A stretch of DNA of 27,688 nt from JAAFKA01 sp043748455 (lineage in GTDB: Bacteria > Bacteroidota > Bacteroidia > Cytophagales > Thermoflexibacteraceae), in assembly GCA_043748455.1 (NCBI GenBank), contig JAYTNF010000068.1, positions 1 to 27,688 of the forward strand. The letters run 5' to 3'. The translations under genes were made by a program, and so were the position numbers. The notes under the pieces were generated by a model. The model made no database searches. It saw only the letters and a list, made by a program, of their open reading frames with translations, and was not told the origin of the DNA. The first letter of the stretch is position 1. The number at the start of each line of letters is the position of its first letter. This document shows, piece by piece, positions 7,601-15,840 of this stretch.

Positions 7601-7969
7601 ATGAAAGAACTCACAAAAGCAGAAGAACAAGTCATGCAATATCTCTGGGAAATAGAAAGAGGTTTTGTAAAAGACGTTTTAGAGAAATTTCCCGAACCTA
7701 AACCAAATTATAATACTGTTTCAACGGTAATAAGAATTTTAGAGCAAAAAGAATTTGTCAGTCATAAAACCTACGGAAATACCAATGAATATTTTGCATT
7801 GATTAGTAAAGCTGATTACAGTCATTTTGCTGCAAAAAAAGTTATGGAACAGTATTTTGGTGGTTCATTGAGGCAATTGGTTTCATTTTTTGCAAAAAAA
7901 GAGGATATAGCTCTGCAAGATTTAGATGATATTATCAAAACAATAGAAGACAAAGAAAAGGAATTATGA
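7601..7969 (+). CDS. BlaI/MecI-family transcriptional repressor
   Basis: A 122-residue winged-helix protein. The DNA-binding domain (about 1-72) has LTKAEEQVMQYLWEIERG, the recognition helix NYNTVSTVIRILEQKEFV, and a wing (SHKTYGNTNEYFALI). The C-terminal helices (about 80-120) fit the BlaI dimerisation domain. Family knowledge: these repressors block their own operon until cleaved or inactivated through a membrane metalloprotease sensor. An M56 protease gene follows, and the promoter carries candidate operators. The TGA stop (7967-7969) falls inside the first units of a heptamer repeat, so the last residues are partly set by that repeat. The signal is unknown; nothing here links it to beta-lactams. 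Confidence 0.93.
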   Translation: MKELTKAEEQVMQYLWEIERGFVKDVLEKFPEPKPNYNTVSTVIRILEQKEFVSHKTYGNTNEYFALISKADYSHFAAKKVMEQYFGGSLRQLVSFFAKKEDIALQDLDDIIKTIEDKEKEL

Positions 7970-8056
7970 ATTATGAATTATGAATTATGAATTATTTTGA
8001 TGTATAAACTGTAAAAAAATTCATAATTCATAATTCATAATTCATAATTCATAATT
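7961..8056. repeat. Palindromic heptamer array between blaI-like and M56 genes
   Basis: About 4.5 tandem copies of GAATTAT at left face about five copies of the complement ATTCATA at right, around a central TTTTGATGTATAAACTGTAAA segment. The array overlaps the last codons and the TGA stop of the repressor gene. It is the same heptamer type as 6262-6353. Confidence 0.85.
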
Positions 8057-8089
8057 AAAAGTCATTTATCACCCTAAAAATCAAAAACC

Positions 8090-9727
8090 ATGAATATATT
8101 ATTAAATTATCTTGGACAAGTCAGCCTAATTTGGCTGTTGTTATATGTGGTTTATGTTTGGCTACTTCGCCACGAAACCTTTTTTGCTTGGAACAGAAGC
8201 TACTTATTGATTTCGGCTTTTGCGGCTTTGTTGCTGCCCCTCTCCCCTACCCTACCCACAAATGATGTAATTCCTGTGGGCGAAGTGGTGTTGCTTTTAG
8301 AGGATAACGAAATAGAAAGCCATGCAAATATTGCGATAAAAAACAATACTGCAAATGACAAAAATACACAAAAAATGGCAACTATGGTTGATAACTCCTC
8401 CTCTACTGCCTTAAATAGTGATAAAAATGCAAAAATTAGCCTAATTTTAGGGTTTATCTATGTATTTGGTTTTGCGATATTTTTATTGCGTTTTTTGCGT
8501 AATATTTACCAAATTCAAACACTTATCCGCAGATTTGGGGCTGTTTGTTTGCCAAATACTTTTATTTTCAAAGTGCAAACTGATAGCAATACACCTGTTT
8601 TTACATTTCTGAATGTGCTATTTTGGCATGAATCGCAGCAATTAACAAATTTCCAAAATAATAAAATTTTATTACACGAGCTTACACATATTAGGCAAGG
8701 TCATGGTTTTGATTTGCTTTTTGCAGAACTGTTACAAATTATGTTTTGGTTTAATCCTATGGCATATTATTATAAAAAATCATTACAAACGACTCATGAG
8801 TATTTGGCAGACAGGGCTGCAACTGAAACCAAACAAGATTTTATGCCAAAAAATGAATATGCAAAACTATTGGTAAATCAGGTTTTTGAAACAACTGTGT
8901 TTCCACTTACTCATTCTTTTTTCAATACTTCATTACTTAAACAACGAATTATGATGCTCAATAAAAATAAATCAAAAAAAGCTGCTTTGCTAAAATTTAC
9001 AATGGCAATTCCTGCATTAGTGCTTTGCGTGTTATTGCTTGCTTGCGAAAAAGAAGTCGAATTTTTGCAGTCTGAGGAGGTTAAAAAGGCAAAAATTGAG
9101 CTAATAAAATACAAAGCTAATGAGAATACAGACCTTAGCAATATACAAATGATAATTTTTGATAACAGCAATAAAGCAAATTTTACTGTTGAAGGCAAAG
9201 ATTATTGCAACATAAAACTTGCGGTAAGTGATGGCAATTACAAAAACTTAGCTCTTAGAATTATGGAAGATGGAGAAGAAAGATTTGTCCACAAATTTGA
9301 CGAAAAACTTTCTGGTGTCATTATGTTAGGCAATATGAAGAAAAGTTTAGCAACCCGAAATATACAGGCTGAAATCATATTTTTAGATAAAAATCAACGA
9401 AATGTAGTCTTGTTGGTGTCAAGTGAGAAAGTAATAGAAAAAGCACCCGAACCAAATGAAGCAGGTTCTCTATTATTGGAGGCTTCAAAAACTGAGGACA
9501 GCAAAGAGGTTGGCATGAGTTTGAGAAATGATTTTGACTACACTTTTACGGTTACAAGTGGCAAAGCCAAAATAATTTTTCAAGAAGCATTAGGCAAAAG
9601 CTATAAAGCCTCAAAAGATATGGCTATTGCACTTTCTCCTCAAAAAGATATTGGTGGTTATTTGATTATTATGCCTGAAAATGGAGATGCCGCAACCGTA
9701 ACAATGAATTATACACCAAGAAATTAA
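8090..9727 (+). CDS. BlaR1/MecR1-like M56 membrane metalloprotease sensor
   Basis: A 545-residue protein. Membrane helices are at about 10-27 and 37-52, another at about 117-134, and a last one at about 299-318. The zinc-protease motif HELTH (196-200) is followed by EYLAD (237-241), which supplies the third ligand, as in the M56 family. In BlaR1 the C-terminal extracellular domain is a penicillin-binding sensor; here the roughly 225 residues after the last helix show none of the SxxK/SxN/KTG landmarks I looked for, and appear beta-rich. A CEKE directly after the last helix looks like a lipobox but is probably just the membrane edge. The pairing with an upstream BlaI-type gene supports a signalling protease; the signal is unknown. 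Confidence 0.9.
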   Translation: MNILLNYLGQVSLIWLLLYVVYVWLLRHETFFAWNRSYLLISAFAALLLPLSPTLPTNDVIPVGEVVLLLEDNEIESHANIAIKNNTANDKNTQKMATMVDNSSSTALNSDKNAKISLILGFIYVFGFAIFLLRFLRNIYQIQTLIRRFGAVCLPNTFIFKVQTDSNTPVFTFLNVLFWHESQQLTNFQNNKILLHELTHIRQGHGFDLLFAELLQIMFWFNPMAYYYKKSLQTTHEYLADRAATETKQDFMPKNEYAKLLVNQVFETTVFPLTHSFFNTSLLKQRIMMLNKNKSKKAALLKFTMAIPALVLCVLLLACEKEVEFLQSEEVKKAKIELIKYKANENTDLSNIQMIIFDNSNKANFTVEGKDYCNIKLAVSDGNYKNLALRIMEDGEERFVHKFDEKLSGVIMLGNMKKSLATRNIQAEIIFLDKNQRNVVLLVSSEKVIEKAPEPNEAGSLLLEASKTEDSKEVGMSLRNDFDYTFTVTSGKAKIIFQEALGKSYKASKDMAIALSPQKDIGGYLIIMPENGDAATVTMNYTPRN

Positions 9728-9794
9728 CATGAAAATAGTTGTTAATTCTAAGTTGTAAGTTCTAAAATTTTTCAACATTAAAACAAGATTTATC

Positions 9795-10256
9795 ATGAAA
9801 ATATCACAGAAAGTATTACCTAAAATATCATTTTATTTGGCTTATTTAGTCATATTCACAAGCCTATTTTTCACAAATTTTGCGGCATCTGCCCAATGTG
9901 ATTCCGAAATTTATACAAAAAAAGCATTTCAAACACTTTCAACAGGTTTTACTTTTGTAAAAAGCTACAAAGTAGATGGCAAAAACGGAATTCGTAAACA
10001 GATTGAATATACTACTGTATTTAGCAAAGATACAAATTATATGATTCGTATGGCTGGTAAAGATGGTGGCGTACAAGGTATGATTATCACTTTATATGAC
10101 TCACAACGCAACGAATTGGCAACAAGTCATGTAAATAATAAATTTTTCCCAGGTTGGACTTATAAATGTAAAGCCACAGGTATTTATTATCTAAGTTTTA
10201 CTTTCAAAGATTCGCAGAGTTGGTGTGGTGGTGCGGTGCTTGGTTTTAGAAGGTAA
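9795..10256 (+). CDS. Small secreted protein of unknown function
   Basis: A 153-residue protein with a signal peptide ending near FAASAQ (cleavage about residue 33-34). The mature 119 residues are beta-rich, with Cys35, Cys125 and Cys144, and end in SWCGGAVLGFRR. The stretch ATGIYYLSFTFKD resembles the last strands of PPC-like beta-sandwich domains, but I cannot assign a family. It starts 67 bases after the M56 gene in the same direction, so it may be the third gene of that operon and could be the effector or a partner of the sensor. Function unknown. Confidence 0.75.
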   Translation: MKISQKVLPKISFYLAYLVIFTSLFFTNFAASAQCDSEIYTKKAFQTLSTGFTFVKSYKVDGKNGIRKQIEYTTVFSKDTNYMIRMAGKDGGVQGMIITLYDSQRNELATSHVNNKFFPGWTYKCKATGIYYLSFTFKDSQSWCGGAVLGFRR

Positions 10257-10290
10257 AACGAATAAAAATTAATAAGCACCTATATTTTAT

Positions 10291-10370
10291 TTTGTCATTC
10301 TGAGTAATGCGAAAAATCTGAAATATTGCGTCAAATACGCCAGATTCTTCGCTTTGCTCAGAATGACAAA
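10291..10370. repeat. Palindromic intergenic element, family A copy 2
   Basis: TTTGTCATTCTGAG...AAATCTG (10291-10320) faces CAGATTCTTCGCTTTGCTCAG.. (10341-10370), an imperfect 30-bp inverted repeat around a 20-base centre. It shares its ends with copies at 1764 and 21587, but its centre differs. It separates two convergent genes and could serve as their terminator. Confidence 0.85.
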
Positions 10371-10419
10371 GGCTTTTTCAAAGCCTCAAAAGACTTTCCC
10401 AAGAAGTCTAATTATAAAA

Positions 10420-11760
10420 CTACTTTGCTATCTCAATTCTATATTTTTGTCCTTTCATTTTTTCGTTTTGAATACCAGCCAATAAAGCCACCACTTTACT
10501 TTTTTTGACAGCTACAAAAGACATAAAATCCATGACCTCAATAAGTCCAATATCAGACTTTTCTAAACTGCCTTTTTTTGATAAAAAACCAACAATATCC
10601 ATTTTACTCAATTTATCTTTTTTGCCACCACTTACATATAAAGTTATCCAATCAGTTAGTTTTGGCAATGAATTATTTTTTGGAACTTTAAACTCTCGTG
10701 GCAGTTGGCTAAGATAAGGCGGTTTTGCCTCACCTTCATGTAGTAATAAGTAGGCTGTTCCTTCTGCATTCATGCGTGCAGTACGTCCGTTTCTGTGTGT
10801 AAAATCTTCATTATTAAATGGCAACTCGTAATGAATGACGTTTTTCACAGCAGGAATGTCCAGACCTCTTGCAGCCAAATCTGAGGCAAGCAAAAAAGTT
10901 GTGCTGCCGTTTCAGAAATTTACCAAAGTTTTTTCTCTGTCTAATTGTTCCATTTTTCCATGAAAAAATGCGGCTTCTATGCCTTTGTCTTGCAATAAAT
11001 TACAAACTTGTTCGGCGGTTTCTCGCAAATTGCAGAAAATTAAAGTAGATTCTGCACCTATAAAACAAAGCAATTGAAATAATGTATTTGTTTTGTCTTT
11101 TGATTCAGAAATAACCGTTTTCAATAATAAACTGTCAGTGGTTTTTTCTTCTGTTTGTGTAAAATCAAGTGTTGTAGGGCGTTGAATACCCACAAAAGCA
11201 GGAATTTTTAGTTGCGGTGTTGCGGAAACTAAAATGCGTTTTTCTAATCCTACCAATCTTTGAGTAATAAAAGTCATTTCTTCCTCAAAACCCATAGACA
11301 AAGATTTATCAAACTCGTCTAAAATAAGTATGTTAGTTGCCTTTAAATCAATGCTTTGACGAGTAATATGGTCAGCAATTCTGCCAGGTGTTCCAATTAA
11401 AACCGCAGGTGACTCTGTTAGGTTTTGCATTTCAATTTGCACTGAATGCCCACCATAACAAGTATTTACCTTAAAACCTGTTGCCATTTTACGCCAAACT
11501 TGTTCTATTTGTATGGCTAATTCACGAGAAGGTGTAAGAATTAAGCACTGAATGCCTTTATTTGTAGGATTTAATAAATTTAGCAAAGGCAACAAAAAAG
11601 CTAATGTTTTGCCAGAGCCTGTGGGTGCTGATAAAACCGTATTTTTTTGTTCTTGTATGGTTTGATTGGCTGCAATTTGCATATCATTCAAACTTTCAAT
11701 GGAAAGATTATCAAGTATTTTTTGAGGAATTTCGTATGATTTCATACGCAAAGTTAGCAT
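10420..11760 (-). pseudogene. dbpA: DbpA-type DEAD-box RNA helicase interrupted by an in-frame TGA
   Basis: The reading frame runs for 446 codons (E. coli DbpA has 457 residues) with one TGA at codon 283 (10912-10914). Before the stop: motif I APTGSGK (45-51), PSRELA (78-82), TPGR (124-127), motif II DEFD (148-151) and SAT (179-181). After it, still in the same frame: SDLAARGLDIP (motif V), HRNGRTAR (motif VI), then a C-terminal region (LYVSGGKKDKLSKMDIVGFL...) matching the DbpA RNA-binding domain that targets 23S rRNA. The stop falls in VNF-TGA-NGSTTFLLASD, where relatives usually have Arg, so a single C-to-T or A-to-T change (CGA or AGA to TGA) explains it. The start overlaps the DUF4249 stop as TAATG; Met6 is an alternative. 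Real nonsense mutation, readthrough or sequencing error cannot be separated here. Confidence 0.88.
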
Positions 11761-12572
11761 TATTTCTTTGTAATAATAACTTTTTTCCTACTAAAACTTA
11801 ATGCAGCAAAAATTCCTGTACCACCTTCTACATTGGAAATGACTCCCGAAGGCAATGCAAAAGGATTTCCATTAGCTCTTGCGGCATCACGTGAAGTGTC
11901 TAAAAAATCAAAAAACTTTTTATCAATATGGTATAAACTCACTAACAAAGTATCTTTTTCTGCAAAAGTATAACCTGTTATTATTGCACCATTACCCGCA
12001 AAAAAACGGTCTGAAAAAGTAAAATCTGTAAGTGGACGGCTGACAAGTTTAGATTTATTAACCGTTAATCTGTAATAATTATCTTGGACTGGATTATCTT
12101 TAAATCTTACAACTAAATAGGCTTTATTATCTTTTTCACTAAATTTCCAGCTAATAGAATCCATGGCTATTGGTGCTTGAAAACGAGTTTTTGCACGCAA
12201 TTCACGTCCTTTGCCATCTTTTACATACAAAGAATAGTCTTGAGTACTATCTAAGACAACAGCATTGGTTGCCCGATAATTATAAATTTTTTGTAAAGTA
12301 TCAAGGTTTGCAGGTCTATATTGCAAAGTGTCTATTTTACCTTTATGGGTAATTGTGATGAGTGCATTGGCAACATTTGGCAAAGTTGCACCTGCAAAAT
12401 AGCTGGTACTTTCGGTCAATAACATACGATAACCTGCACCTTCTTCCAAATAACACTCTGCCACCAAACGGCTTGTGTGTTCAGGCAAGGGAACTTCAAT
12501 GGCTTTTTGAAAATCTCCACAAGACATACAAAAAGCTAACAAACAGAAATAGTAATACTTTTTTATATGCAT
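11760..12572 (-). CDS. DUF4249-family lipoprotein
   Basis: A 270-residue predicted lipoprotein with signal YYYFCLLAFCMSCGDF (Cys18 as likely lipidation site). The mature part starts with PLPEHTSRLVAECYLEEGAG and continues as a beta-rich domain with the TESTSYF and NVANALITITHKG segments usual for the Bacteroidota DUF4249 family. Known context: many family members sit beside TonB-dependent receptors and are thought to be surface or outer-membrane lipoproteins; no receptor is present here. Its stop overlaps the helicase ATG, so the two are probably translated from one message. Function unknown. Confidence 0.85.
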   Translation of the reverse strand: MHIKKYYYFCLLAFCMSCGDFQKAIEVPLPEHTSRLVAECYLEEGAGYRMLLTESTSYFAGATLPNVANALITITHKGKIDTLQYRPANLDTLQKIYNYRATNAVVLDSTQDYSLYVKDGKGRELRAKTRFQAPIAMDSISWKFSEKDNKAYLVVRFKDNPVQDNYYRLTVNKSKLVSRPLTDFTFSDRFFAGNGAIITGYTFAEKDTLLVSLYHIDKKFFDFLDTSRDAARANGNPFALPSGVISNVEGGTGIFAALSFSRKKVIITKK

Positions 12573-12627
12573 GAATAAATGTTGAAGAGTTATTTTAAAA
12601 CAATAGAATACTATTTTTTATTTATTG

Positions 12628-12751
12628 GAGATTATTAAGGTTTTGTATCACAGAATTTAGTGGAACTGCCATCAAACTGTGGGACAATCTCTTGATTATC
12701 AAGATATTAAAAGCACAGACTAAAATCTATGCTACAGACCTTAATAATCTC
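12628..12751. repeat. Family B inverted-repeat element, copy 1 (full length)
   Basis: Ends GAGATTATTAAGG (12628-12640) and CCTTAATAATCTC (12739-12751) are exact inverted repeats, extending with mismatches and one gap to about 34 bp. The inner right half holds TTGATTATCAAGATATTAAA and CACAGACTAAAATCTATGCT. Related copies lie at 16608-16730 and 18502-18561. It fills the gap upstream of the DUF4249 gene and downstream of efp. Confidence 0.85.
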
Positions 12752-12772
12752 TATTAGTTTTTTGCGTCAAGA

Positions 12773-13333
12773 TTATTTTGTTACTCTTTCCACATAATCA
12801 CCAGTTTTGGTATCTACTTTAATCATATCACCAATATTGCAAAATAGGGGTACATTTACAGTAGCACCTGTTTCAACAGTTGCTTGTTTGAGTGTTCTTG
12901 TGGCAGTATCTCCTCTAATTCCAGGCTCTGTATAAGTAATTTCCAATGCCATTGTACGAGGTGGTTCGGCAAAAATGGGGCTTTCATCAGCAAAAGCTAC
13001 AATGACATCAATATTTTCTTTCAAAAATCCTAAACTATCACCAAACAAAATGCTATCAATATAGATTTGTTCATAACTAACAGGATCCATAAGCACAAGA
13101 CTTGTATTTTCTTTGTAAAGGTATTGCATAGTTCTTAACTCCACCCGCACAATATCTACACTTTCGCCCGAACGAAAACGGTATTCTGCTATTTTTCCTG
13201 TTCTTAATACCCGCATTTTTGCTTGATAAAAAGCACGCAAGTTTCCAGGTGTACGATGCTGATATTCAGTGATTTGTACTAATTCGCCTTCGTGTCTGAT
13301 AAATGAACCAACACTAATATCTCCAGTATTCAT
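12773..13333 (-). CDS. efp: Translation elongation factor P, Asn at loop tip
   Basis: A 186-residue EF-P with the usual three-domain length. It binds the ribosome near the E site and relieves stalling at proline runs. Landmarks are RFRSGESVDIVRVE, MQYLYKE, SYEQIYI and the closing ITYTEPGIRGDTATRTLKQ...ETGATVNVPLF. The domain I loop reads HRTPGNLRAF (26-35): aligned on PG, the position of the modified Lys34 of E. coli (or Arg32 of Pseudomonas) is Asn31. I recall the same loop in Chitinophagales-like EF-Ps, so it is probably a lineage trait and not damage. It is divergent from comB. Confidence 0.95.
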   Translation of the reverse strand: MNTGDISVGSFIRHEGELVQITEYQHRTPGNLRAFYQAKMRVLRTGKIAEYRFRSGESVDIVRVELRTMQYLYKENTSLVLMDPVSYEQIYIDSILFGDSLGFLKENIDVIVAFADESPIFAEPPRTMALEITYTEPGIRGDTATRTLKQATVETGATVNVPLFCNIGDMIKVDTKTGDYVERVTK

Positions 13334-13489
13334 GCTATAAAATTTTTATGTTAAAATAATTATGTTAAAATTTGCACAAAATAGACTTGTATTACTAACT
13401 TTAATTTGTTAAAATGTATAAAATAGCTTAAAATCTATAATATCCACAAAAGTATGATATTCTATTGATACCACCAACATTTTTTGAAA

Positions 13490-14197
13490 ATGAAAAAAAT
13501 TGATATTTGCCTAACTCCTAATTTGCTGCCTTTATATGAGTTATCTGACCGCATTGTGGTTGTTGTTGATGTGTTGCGGGCAACATCTTCCATTACAGCA
13601 GGCATGGCAACAGGGGTAAAAAGTATTTTTCCTGTTGCCGAAGTTGCAGCCTGTCAAGCCTTGCAGGCACAAGGATACATAGCCGCAGGCGAAAGAGATG
13701 GCAAAATGGTAGCTGGGTTTAGTCTTGGAAATTCTCCTTTTGATTACATGAATGAGGAATTGCAAGGTAAATCTATTGCCATGACAACTACTAATGGCAC
13801 ATTAGCTATTGATAAATCAAAATCAGCCAAAGAGATTGTGATAGGTTGCTTCTTAAACTTAACAGCTGTTGCCACTTATTTAGAACATCAAGGACATAAT
13901 GTTTTAATTGTTTGTTCGGGTTGGAAGGGCAAATTTAATTTAGAAGATACACTATTTGCTGGTGCTTTGGTAGAAAAGCTGCAAAATAGTTTTGAATATG
14001 AATGTGATTCTGGACTTGCTGCACTTTGTTTATACCAAACTGCAAAAGTTGATTTAATGACTTTTATGAAAAATTCCTCACATTTTAGACGTTTAAAGCA
14101 TCTTGATGTGGTTGATGATATTGCATTTTGTTTGTCAATAGACCATTTTTCAGTTGTGCCTTATGTGATAAATGGCAATGAGATTGTGAAGAAATAG
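13490..14197 (+). CDS. comB: 2-phosphosulfolactate phosphatase family protein (ComB)
   Basis: A 235-residue protein with the ComB family blocks in order: VVVVDVLRATSSI, GERDG, GNSP, TTTNGT and CSGWKGKFNLEDTLFAGA. The named reaction is Mg2+-dependent removal of phosphate from 2-phosphosulfolactate, known from coenzyme M synthesis in methanogens. Bacterial homologues are common although those bacteria lack coenzyme M, so the true substrate here is open. I took ATG 13490 over an in-frame TTG at 13484, since an ATG is only two codons downstream. It ends one base before the convergent methyltransferase gene, leaving no room for a terminator. Confidence 0.9.
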   Translation: MKKIDICLTPNLLPLYELSDRIVVVVDVLRATSSITAGMATGVKSIFPVAEVAACQALQAQGYIAAGERDGKMVAGFSLGNSPFDYMNEELQGKSIAMTTTNGTLAIDKSKSAKEIVIGCFLNLTAVATYLEHQGHNVLIVCSGWKGKFNLEDTLFAGALVEKLQNSFEYECDSGLAALCLYQTAKVDLMTFMKNSSHFRRLKHLDVVDDIAFCLSIDHFSVVPYVINGNEIVKK

Positions 14198-14198
14198 G

Positions 14199-15035
14199 TT
14201 ATTTTGCAACTTCGAAATCAAATAATTTTGGAGTTGCCGCTATTTTTTTCTTTTCTTGCATAAAGTCCAAACGATATTCGTCTGCTATTTTCCCATTATT
14301 TTCTAATCTATTTTGTATCATTTCGTAATATTCAGGGTGCAATTCACAACTTATAAAATTACGTTTTAACTGCTTGCAAAGCATAATTTCAGAACCACTA
14401 CCACCAAACAAAATAAAAATATCATCATTTTCTTTTGTGCAAGATTTAACTAACATTTCTACCAAATTTAACGGAATTTGGCAAGAATGAAAAGTTTTAT
14501 CTTTGCTTACATTTTTTACCAAGTCAAAATAAAACCAAGAATAAGGCATACGACCTAAATGTCCTTCGGCAATTCGCTGTTTAATACGTTTATCTGTGGG
14601 GTTTTGATAAGGAACTGCCACATTATCTTTATAAAAACTATTTTCTTTTGACTTTGTTGCGTGTAAAATTGAACGGTGTGCAGTAGTAAATCTTTTTGGC
14701 GTATGTCCTACATTTGTATTATAAACCCAAACATAATCTTGCACGTCATAAGCAGCTTCATCGAGATATTTTACACGTAAATACGCATTTTGTTTTGGAT
14801 AATTCATCATAAATAAGCTGCCTGTTGGTTTCAAAACCCGCATGCTTTCCTTAGTCAATTCGATATACCAATTAATATAATCATTCCACTTTTGCGTATA
14901 ACTTGCCCCTGCATAATTAATACCTACATTATAATCAGGGTCGCCATATACCATATCTAAACAATTATCGGGTAATTGTTTTAGCGTCTGAATAACATCT
15001 TGATGAAAAACTTTATTTCTAAAATTGTCGAGCAT
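14199..15035 (-). CDS. Type II DNA methyltransferase (beta class, probably N6-adenine)
   Basis: A 278-residue methyltransferase. The catalytic motif IV (DPDY, 32-35) is near the N terminus, and the SAM-binding motif I (FGGSGS, 210-215) is near the C terminus with the motif X-like HSCQIPLNL at 183-191. This order defines the beta class; D-P-x-Y suggests N6-adenine. The usual third residue of DPPY is Asp here. The specificity region lies between about 85 and 180; the target sequence cannot be read from it. It starts four bases after the stop of the endonuclease gene, so the pair is one operon. Role: protects host DNA from the partner nuclease. Confidence 0.9.
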   Translation of the reverse strand: MLDNFRNKVFHQDVIQTLKQLPDNCLDMVYGDPDYNVGINYAGASYTQKWNDYINWYIELTKESMRVLKPTGSLFMMNYPKQNAYLRVKYLDEAAYDVQDYVWVYNTNVGHTPKRFTTAHRSILHATKSKENSFYKDNVAVPYQNPTDKRIKQRIAEGHLGRMPYSWFYFDLVKNVSKDKTFHSCQIPLNLVEMLVKSCTKENDDIFILFGGSGSEIMLCKQLKRNFISCELHPEYYEMIQNRLENNGKIADEYRLDFMQEKKKIAATPKLFDFEVAK

Positions 15036-15039
15036 AGTT

Positions 15040-15840
15040 TTAGGAAATTAATTGATAACAAACAGATTTGACAAATTTTATGCTTGTAATATCCAAAGGA
15101 TTTTCAAAAGTATAAGCCCAAATTTTTAGGTTTGTAACTTTATTTTCGATTGTTTTTACAACATAAACTCCATAAATTTCTTTTATTTTGCCATTTATTG
15201 CAGCATGTTTATTAGCATTATAATAATATAAAAATGGATGATAAATTTGATAAATTGCAAAACTATCTGGCTTGCCATTTTTACCTTCAAAAACGCCAAT
15301 AGTCCCTTGAAATTCAATAGTTAAATCAATTTCTATTTGTATATTTTGTAATTTTAGTTTCAAATCTGCACCAAAATTATACTCAAAACTTGTTTTTGTG
15401 CGGTGCGGAAAATAAGTTTTTGGTCTTTTTGAAATATCAACATCGTCAAATTCTGTATCTTTTCCAAACAAGAAATTATGCAAAATACGTTGATTATTTG
15501 CAACAGACAAAATATTACTTTCACTGCTGTTATATTCATTCAAAAGGCTTTTTTTATATTTCCACTCCAAAATTTCTTGTATTGGTTCGAAATCGTGATA
15601 AACCTTATCAATTCCTTTAATAAATTGATGATTTCCGTTGCCTAAATGAATTACTGCATAATCATTTTCAAGTAAAATTTCGGGCAATTTGTTTCTACTA
15701 TCAAGTTTTGTGGCATCGAATGGATTTCCAAAACCTACTTTTTTTGCAATATCTTTTACTAAATTATTATGAAATACATAATCATTACGTTGTTCACATA
15801 ATTTGAAAATTTCGGTTAAAACTTCATCTTTTTTGTTCAT
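15040..15840 (-). CDS. Type II restriction endonuclease (PD-(D/E)xK type)
   Basis: I place the start at ATG 15840, which overlaps the TGA of the preceding small ORF as ATGA; an in-frame ATG at 15849 would add three residues. The 266-residue protein has an N-terminal helical part and, in the second half, a PD-(D/E)xK-like core: an Asp in IEIDLTIEF followed 13 residues later by FEGK (Glu-x-Lys), then DSFAIYQIYHPFLYYY. Position directly before a methyltransferase gene makes it the cognate restriction enzyme. The nuclease family and cut site are not identifiable by eye. Confidence 0.82.
   Translation of the reverse strand: MNKKDEVLTEIFKLCEQRNDYVFHNNLVKDIAKKVGFGNPFDATKLDSRNKLPEILLENDYAVIHLGNGNHQFIKGIDKVYHDFEPIQEILEWKYKKSLLNEYNSSESNILSVANNQRILHNFLFGKDTEFDDVDISKRPKTYFPHRTKTSFEYNFGADLKLKLQNIQIEIDLTIEFQGTIGVFEGKNGKPDSFAIYQIYHPFLYYYNANKHAAINGKIKEIYGVYVVKTIENKVTNLKIWAYTFENPLDITSIKFVKSVCYQLIS

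Noticed and set aside
9054..9062. Internal lipobox in the M56 protein (LLLACEKE)
   Set aside because: It follows the fourth membrane helix of a multi-spanning protein, not an N-terminal signal, so lipidation there is unlikely.
10912..10914. Genome-wide recoding of TGA as a sense codon
   Set aside because: TGA ends the BlaI-type gene (7967-7969) and the acidic ORF (15837-15839) at sensible lengths, and tryptophan is written TGG throughout, so standard code fits.
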